Source of the DNA: Candidatus Campbellbacteria bacterium CG10_big_fil_rev_8_21_14_0_10_35_52
GTDB taxonomy: Bacteria; Patescibacteriota; Minisyncoccia; Phycocordibacterales; UBA2163
Assembly (NCBI GenBank): GCA_002778715.1
Contig: PFAA01000037.1
Location: forward strand, 1 to 8,418
Reading direction: 5' to 3'
Length of the DNA: 8,418 nucleotides
In this document: positions 6,236-8,418 of the stretch, in pieces
How positions within the stretch are numbered: position 1 is the first letter of the stretch
How the letters are laid out: the number at the start of each line of letters is the position of its first letter
Position numbers and translations under genes: made by a program
Notes under the pieces: generated by a model
What the model was told of the DNA's origin: nothing
Seen by the model: the letters and a program-made list of their open reading frames with translations, nothing else
Databases searched by the model: none

Positions 6236-6266
6236 GTTTTCTTCGCATTTTTTATTTTGCGCGCGC

Positions 6267-6294
6267 TTGATAAAATAGATAAATTGTATATTCT
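6267..6294 (+). promoter_or_regulatory. Promoter of leader module copy 2
   Basis: TTGATA (6267-6272) and TATTCT (6289-6294), with a 16-bp spacer, align base for base with the promoter at 5528-5555. The surrounding sequence is clearly related (CTTGAtAAAATAgAtAAAT against CTTGAcAAAATAaAcAAAT). The leader stem again starts exactly 48 bp after the first -35 base. Confidence 0.6.
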
Positions 6295-6312
6295 GTATGC
6301 AGAGTACATTAA

Positions 6313-6349
6313 CCTCTCCTTACCCTTCGTATTTAAAGGTGGGGAGAAG
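6313..6349 (+). repeat. 37-nt leader hairpin repeat, copy 2
   Basis: This is identical over 37 nt to 5574-5610 and lies in the 5' leader of the HD-domain gene. The stem is TCTCCTTACC (6315-6324) with GGTGGGGAGA (6338-6347). Its 5' arm contains CTCCTT (6316-6321), complementary to AAGGAG (6370-6375) in the Shine-Dalgarno of the gene, so alternative pairing is possible. After the repeat, this copy lacks the GAG present in copy 1 and has no second hairpin. Confidence 0.8.
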
Positions 6350-6370
6350 TAACAGGTAAATAAAAAAGAA

Positions 6371-6379
6371 AGGAGGGTG
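6371..6379 (+). promoter_or_regulatory. Strong Shine-Dalgarno fixing a TTG start
   Basis: AGGAGGGTG lies 5 nt (8 nt from GGAGG) before TTG at 6385-6387. The match to the 16S rRNA tail is near perfect and there is no better ATG nearby, so TTG is the likely start codon of the HD gene. The same GGGTGAAAT..TGAAG pattern surrounds the start of the 75-aa gene at 5689. Confidence 0.7.
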
Positions 6380-6384
6380 AAATT

Positions 6385-7293
6385 TTGAAGTTAACTACAA
6401 CAAGAGCTTTAGCCATAAAGGGTGTCGGGTACAGTTATGATGAAAAAATTCTCCAGAGCACAAAACTGATTGCTTCCATGTTTTGCACGCACAGTATAGA
6501 AGTCTGGAAGCATTGCCAAAGAGTTGCTAAATTATCAGAGAAAACGGCAAGAATGATAGGTAAGGATAAAAAAGCTGCCTTTTTTGGCGGATTGTTTCAC
6601 GATTTAGGAAAAATTTTTGTCCACAAGGAATTGTTTGACGGTCGCAACATAACAGACAAGGAATATGAGGAGGTGAAAGGGCATTCCTTGATGGGTCATT
6701 CTTCTTTAAAAAGCATCCATCTTTTCTCCGCCTTGTGTTGCGGTCTGCATCACGCGATGGGAGAAAGCGGTTATGGGCTAAATTCAAAAAACTTGCCGTA
6801 TAAAATGAAACCAAGCACCCTGAAAAAGGTATTGGGAATATCGTCGATTGTTTCAGTTTGCGATTTCATTGATGCTTTCAGCACACGAAAAACAAAAATT
6901 AAATACGAAGATTATAGCGACCAAAAAACTCGTAATCTTAAAAAACTTTTAGCAAAAAAGTTTCCAGAGGACAAGGTTGTAATAGATGTGGCGCTAAAAG
7001 CAAAGGGTAAATTAAAATTAACTTTTAAAAGGAAGGCGATGATTAAAATGAGTTGTCCGGTTTGCAGCGAAGTGATGTGCGATCACACCTCAGCAGAAAG
7101 GAAGCAGTCAATAGAGGAGATGCTGGAAGACATCAAAAGTGATTGGAGGAAAGAGAGGAAAAAGAGGGAAAAAGAGAGGTCTGTTGGTCAGGCAACACAA
7201 CCAAACATACCAGTACCAGATATGGATAATGTTTATAATAGTCGCGCATATCCAGAACATGCTCCGCATTTGACAGATGTTTTAGATTTTTAA
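6385..7293 (+). CDS. HD-GYP-like phosphohydrolase with C-terminal Cys/His cluster
   Basis: This 302-aa protein has an HD-superfamily metal-dependent phosphohydrolase domain at about 35-210. The metal-ligand pattern of HD-GYP proteins is present: H43, HD (72-73) followed by LGK, H100 in VKGHSLMGH, HH (122-123), and D160 in SVCDFIDAF. The signature HHExxxGxGYP is altered to HHAMGESGYGL, so the glutamate and the proline are lost. HD-GYP enzymes hydrolyse cyclic di-GMP, but with this change the substrate is uncertain. There is no receiver or other sensor domain. After the domain comes a possible zinc site, CPVCSEVMCDH (C224, C227, C232, H234), then a highly charged probable helix (240-266) and a low-complexity tail. 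It starts with TTG behind a strong Shine-Dalgarno, shares its promoter-leader module with the 75-aa gene, and ends at a strong terminator, so it is probably monocistronic. Confidence 0.78.
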   Translation: MKLTTTRALAIKGVGYSYDEKILQSTKLIASMFCTHSIEVWKHCQRVAKLSEKTARMIGKDKKAAFFGGLFHDLGKIFVHKELFDGRNITDKEYEEVKGHSLMGHSSLKSIHLFSALCCGLHHAMGESGYGLNSKNLPYKMKPSTLKKVLGISSIVSVCDFIDAFSTRKTKIKYEDYSDQKTRNLKKLLAKKFPEDKVVIDVALKAKGKLKLTFKRKAMIKMSCPVCSEVMCDHTSAERKQSIEEMLEDIKSDWRKERKKREKERSVGQATQPNIPVPDMDNVYNSRAYPEHAPHLTDVLDF

Positions 7294-7295
7294 GT

Positions 7296-7331
7296 AAATA
7301 GGGGTGTTATAAAGACACCCCTATTTTATTT
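7296..7331 (+). terminator. Strong intrinsic terminator after the HD gene
   Basis: AAATAGGGGTGT (7296-7307) and ACACCCCTATTT (7315-7326) form a perfect 12-bp stem with a 7-nt loop, followed by TATTT, 2 bp after the stop codon. It also sits next to the minus-strand stop of the recombinase remnant (7326-7328), so it may have served both strands. Confidence 0.85.
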
Positions 7332-7424
7332 CCTTCCTTTACCATGAAAATTTTTATGGACATCGCGGAGCTGTTTGTCTATGATGTGGGTATAAATTTG
7401 AGTGGTGGTGATACAGATACTTGC
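7326..7424 (-). pseudogene. C-terminal remnant of a tyrosine recombinase (Xer/integrase type)
   Basis: Reading the minus strand, the last ~33 codons before a TAA at 7326-7328 give ASICITTTQIYTHIIDKQLR followed by DVHKNFHGKGRK. This is the typical end of a XerC/XerD-like tyrosine recombinase, where TTQIYTH carries the catalytic tyrosine (TAT, 7392-7394). Upstream, the expected conserved LGHAS helix is absent: the in-frame codons read LHKYKAS and soon reach a stop, so the N-terminal ~90% of the gene is missing. The match thus ends near 7415-7424, just before the inverted repeat at 7441-7470 and the ATPase promoter. It is a gene fragment left by deletion or replacement, or a 3' end duplicated when something integrated into a recombinase gene. 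Confidence 0.7.
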
Positions 7425-7448
7425 TTTATATTTATGTAGTGCTATAAT
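7421..7448 (+). promoter_or_regulatory. Promoter of the AAA/DUF4143 ATPase gene
   Basis: TTGCTT (7421-7426) and a perfect TATAAT (7443-7448) are separated by 16 bp. The transcription start would be near 7455, giving a short leader of about 35 nt without a Shine-Dalgarno. Confidence 0.6.
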
Positions 7449-7470
7449 TCACGCATAAGTTAATTATAGC
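7441..7470. promoter_or_regulatory. Perfect 9-bp inverted repeat over the -10, possible operator
   Basis: GCTATAATT (7441-7449) and AATTATAGC (7462-7470) are perfect inverted repeats separated by 12 bp. The left arm contains the -10 box, so a bound protein would block the promoter. It also lies at the edge of the recombinase remnant, so it may instead be a recombination-site relic. The centre-to-centre distance of the arms is 21 bp, two helical turns. Confidence 0.45.
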
Positions 7471-7488
7471 GCCAAAGACAAAAAACCT

Positions 7489-8418
7489 ATGTATATCAAG
7501 CGAAATTTGGAAAACAAAATCATAAAGTATTTGGAAACGCCTGAAATTATCGCCGTGGTTGGACCAAGACAATGCGGAAAAACAACGATGCTAAAACAAA
7601 TAATGAGTTTTCTGGCGGATGCCATATCTGTTTCTTTTGATGACCAAAACATCTTGGGATTATTTGAGAAGAGTCCTGATGATTTTATCACGGCTTATGT
7701 TAAAGGCAGAAAATATTTATTTATTGACGAATTCCAATATGCCAAGCACGGGGGGAAAATACTCAAGTATATTTTTGACACGCAAAAAATAAAAATAATA
7801 ATTTCAGGATCTTCGGTCGCCGATTTGACAATCCATGCCATAAAATATTTGGTAGGCAGGGTTTTAGTCGTTAATCTTTACCCGTTTAATTTCAGAGAAT
7901 TTTTGTCATACAAAGACATCGCTTATCTTAAAATCTACGATGAATACAAGAACAAATTCAGTTTAAGCGAAGAAAAACCGTTGGAAATTAGCGTTCCCAC
8001 GCGCGAAAAACTACTTAAGTATTATGAAGAATATCTTACCTTCGGTGGGTACCCGCGAGTCGCGCTTGAAGAAAACATTGAGACAAAGAAAGAGCTCCTT
8101 AAAAATATTTATAATACATACTTTTTAAGAGAAGTGAGGGACATACTGGGGCTCATTGATGATTATAAACTCGGGGTATTTATAAAAGGACTGGCTCTGC
8201 AAACAGGAAATTTAATAGAATATAATGAGCTGTCAAATCTGACCGGTTATTCTTATTCTTCCGTCAAGAAATATCTTAATTTTCTGGAAAAAACATACAT
8301 TTGCAAATTAGTAAGGCCATTTTTTAAAAACAAAAGAACGGAGATTGTAAAAAACCCGAAAGTATATTTTATTGATACTGGCATAAGAAATACCGTGATC
8401 AATGATTTCAGAGGACTT
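7489..8418 (+). CDS. AAA-family ATPase with DUF4143 (partial, 3' end outside window)
   Basis: The frame is open for 310 codons to the window end without a stop. Family members are usually about 380-420 aa, so most of the protein is present. The N-terminal AAA_14-type domain has Walker A GPRQCGKT (25-32), Walker B KYLFIDEFQ (75-83), the sensor-like strand IIISGSS (103-109) and the conserved GRVLVVNLYPFNFREFL (123-139). A linker with GGYPRV (186-191) and YFLREVRDI (211-219) follows. A winged-helix-like segment is YSYSSVKKYLNFLEKTYI (254-271), and the start of the C-terminal domain is NPKVYFIDTGIRN (289-301). These proteins are common in CPR bacteria and archaea. Their function is not firmly established, and their patchy distribution suggests mobility. 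The gene follows the recombinase remnant. No Shine-Dalgarno precedes the ATG. Confidence 0.85.
   Translation, partial: MYIKRNLENKIIKYLETPEIIAVVGPRQCGKTTMLKQIMSFLADAISVSFDDQNILGLFEKSPDDFITAYVKGRKYLFIDEFQYAKHGGKILKYIFDTQKIKIIISGSSVADLTIHAIKYLVGRVLVVNLYPFNFREFLSYKDIAYLKIYDEYKNKFSLSEEKPLEISVPTREKLLKYYEEYLTFGGYPRVALEENIETKKELLKNIYNTYFLREVRDILGLIDDYKLGVFIKGLALQTGNLIEYNELSNLTGYSYSSVKKYLNFLEKTYICKLVRPFFKNKRTEIVKNPKVYFIDTGIRNTVINDFRGL

Noticed and set aside
5574..6349. Two-copy 37-nt repeat as a minimal CRISPR array
   Set aside because: The copies are 702 bp apart with a gene between them, and no cas genes are present.
6035..6352. Overlapping open frames on both strands through the G+C-rich repeat
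   Set aside because: They translate the dispersed palindrome and alternating CG, overlap each other on both strands, lack ribosome binding sites, and run into the promoter and leader of the HD gene.
7344..7439. A 31-codon plus-strand frame (MKIFMDIAELFVYD...)
   Set aside because: It is the antisense of the recombinase remnant, lies just behind a terminator, and has no ribosome binding site.

Overview
The window looks like a fragment of a Candidate Phyla Radiation (Patescibacteria, probably Parcubacteria-like) chromosome. The reasons are low G+C with AT-rich spacers, an anchored lamin-tail protein of a type I associate with these bacteria, a shortened Mur ligase, an AAA/DUF4143 ATPase, and a G+C-rich palindromic repeat of the CCTGCCTG...CAGGCAGG kind that is scattered through many such genomes. 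This assignment rests on recognition, not on a search.

Layout. Positions 1-245 hold no intact gene, but contain a 38-bp compound palindrome and a good extended -10 promoter. Positions 246-760 are a decayed gene, readable only across several frameshifts. It has an HxxxH motif that looks like a zincin HExxH whose glutamate codon has become lysine. Next come a DoxX-family membrane protein (minus) and a divergent SpoU/TrmH-type RNA methyltransferase (plus), only 45 bp apart. A minus-strand block follows, in transcription order: ung (uracil-DNA glycosylase), ruvA (Holliday junction subunit), a murE-like ligase starting 2 bp after ruvA, and the lamin-tail protein. Most of these housekeeping genes lack a Shine-Dalgarno sequence.

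The accessory half (5500-8418) is the most interesting. Two unrelated plus-strand genes, a 75-aa two-helix membrane protein and a 302-aa degenerate HD-GYP protein, are each preceded by the same module. It consists of a promoter, then at exactly the same spacing a perfectly repeated 37-nt leader hairpin, then a Shine-Dalgarno and start of shared form. Each gene ends in a terminator-like hairpin. Between them is a G+C-rich repeat island flanked by short direct and inverted repeats. After the HD gene's strong terminator, the minus strand carries only the last ~33 codons of a tyrosine recombinase, including the catalytic-tyrosine motif, as a gene remnant. The homology stops just before a perfect 9-bp inverted repeat that overlaps the promoter of an AAA/DUF4143 ATPase gene, which runs off the end of the window.

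The left and middle parts combine genome maintenance (ung, ruvA), cell wall synthesis (murE-like), RNA modification and envelope proteins. The right part looks like a site of gene turnover. The best candidate for something undescribed is the duplicated promoter-leader module, which may mark a regulon or a cis-acting RNA that controls translation.
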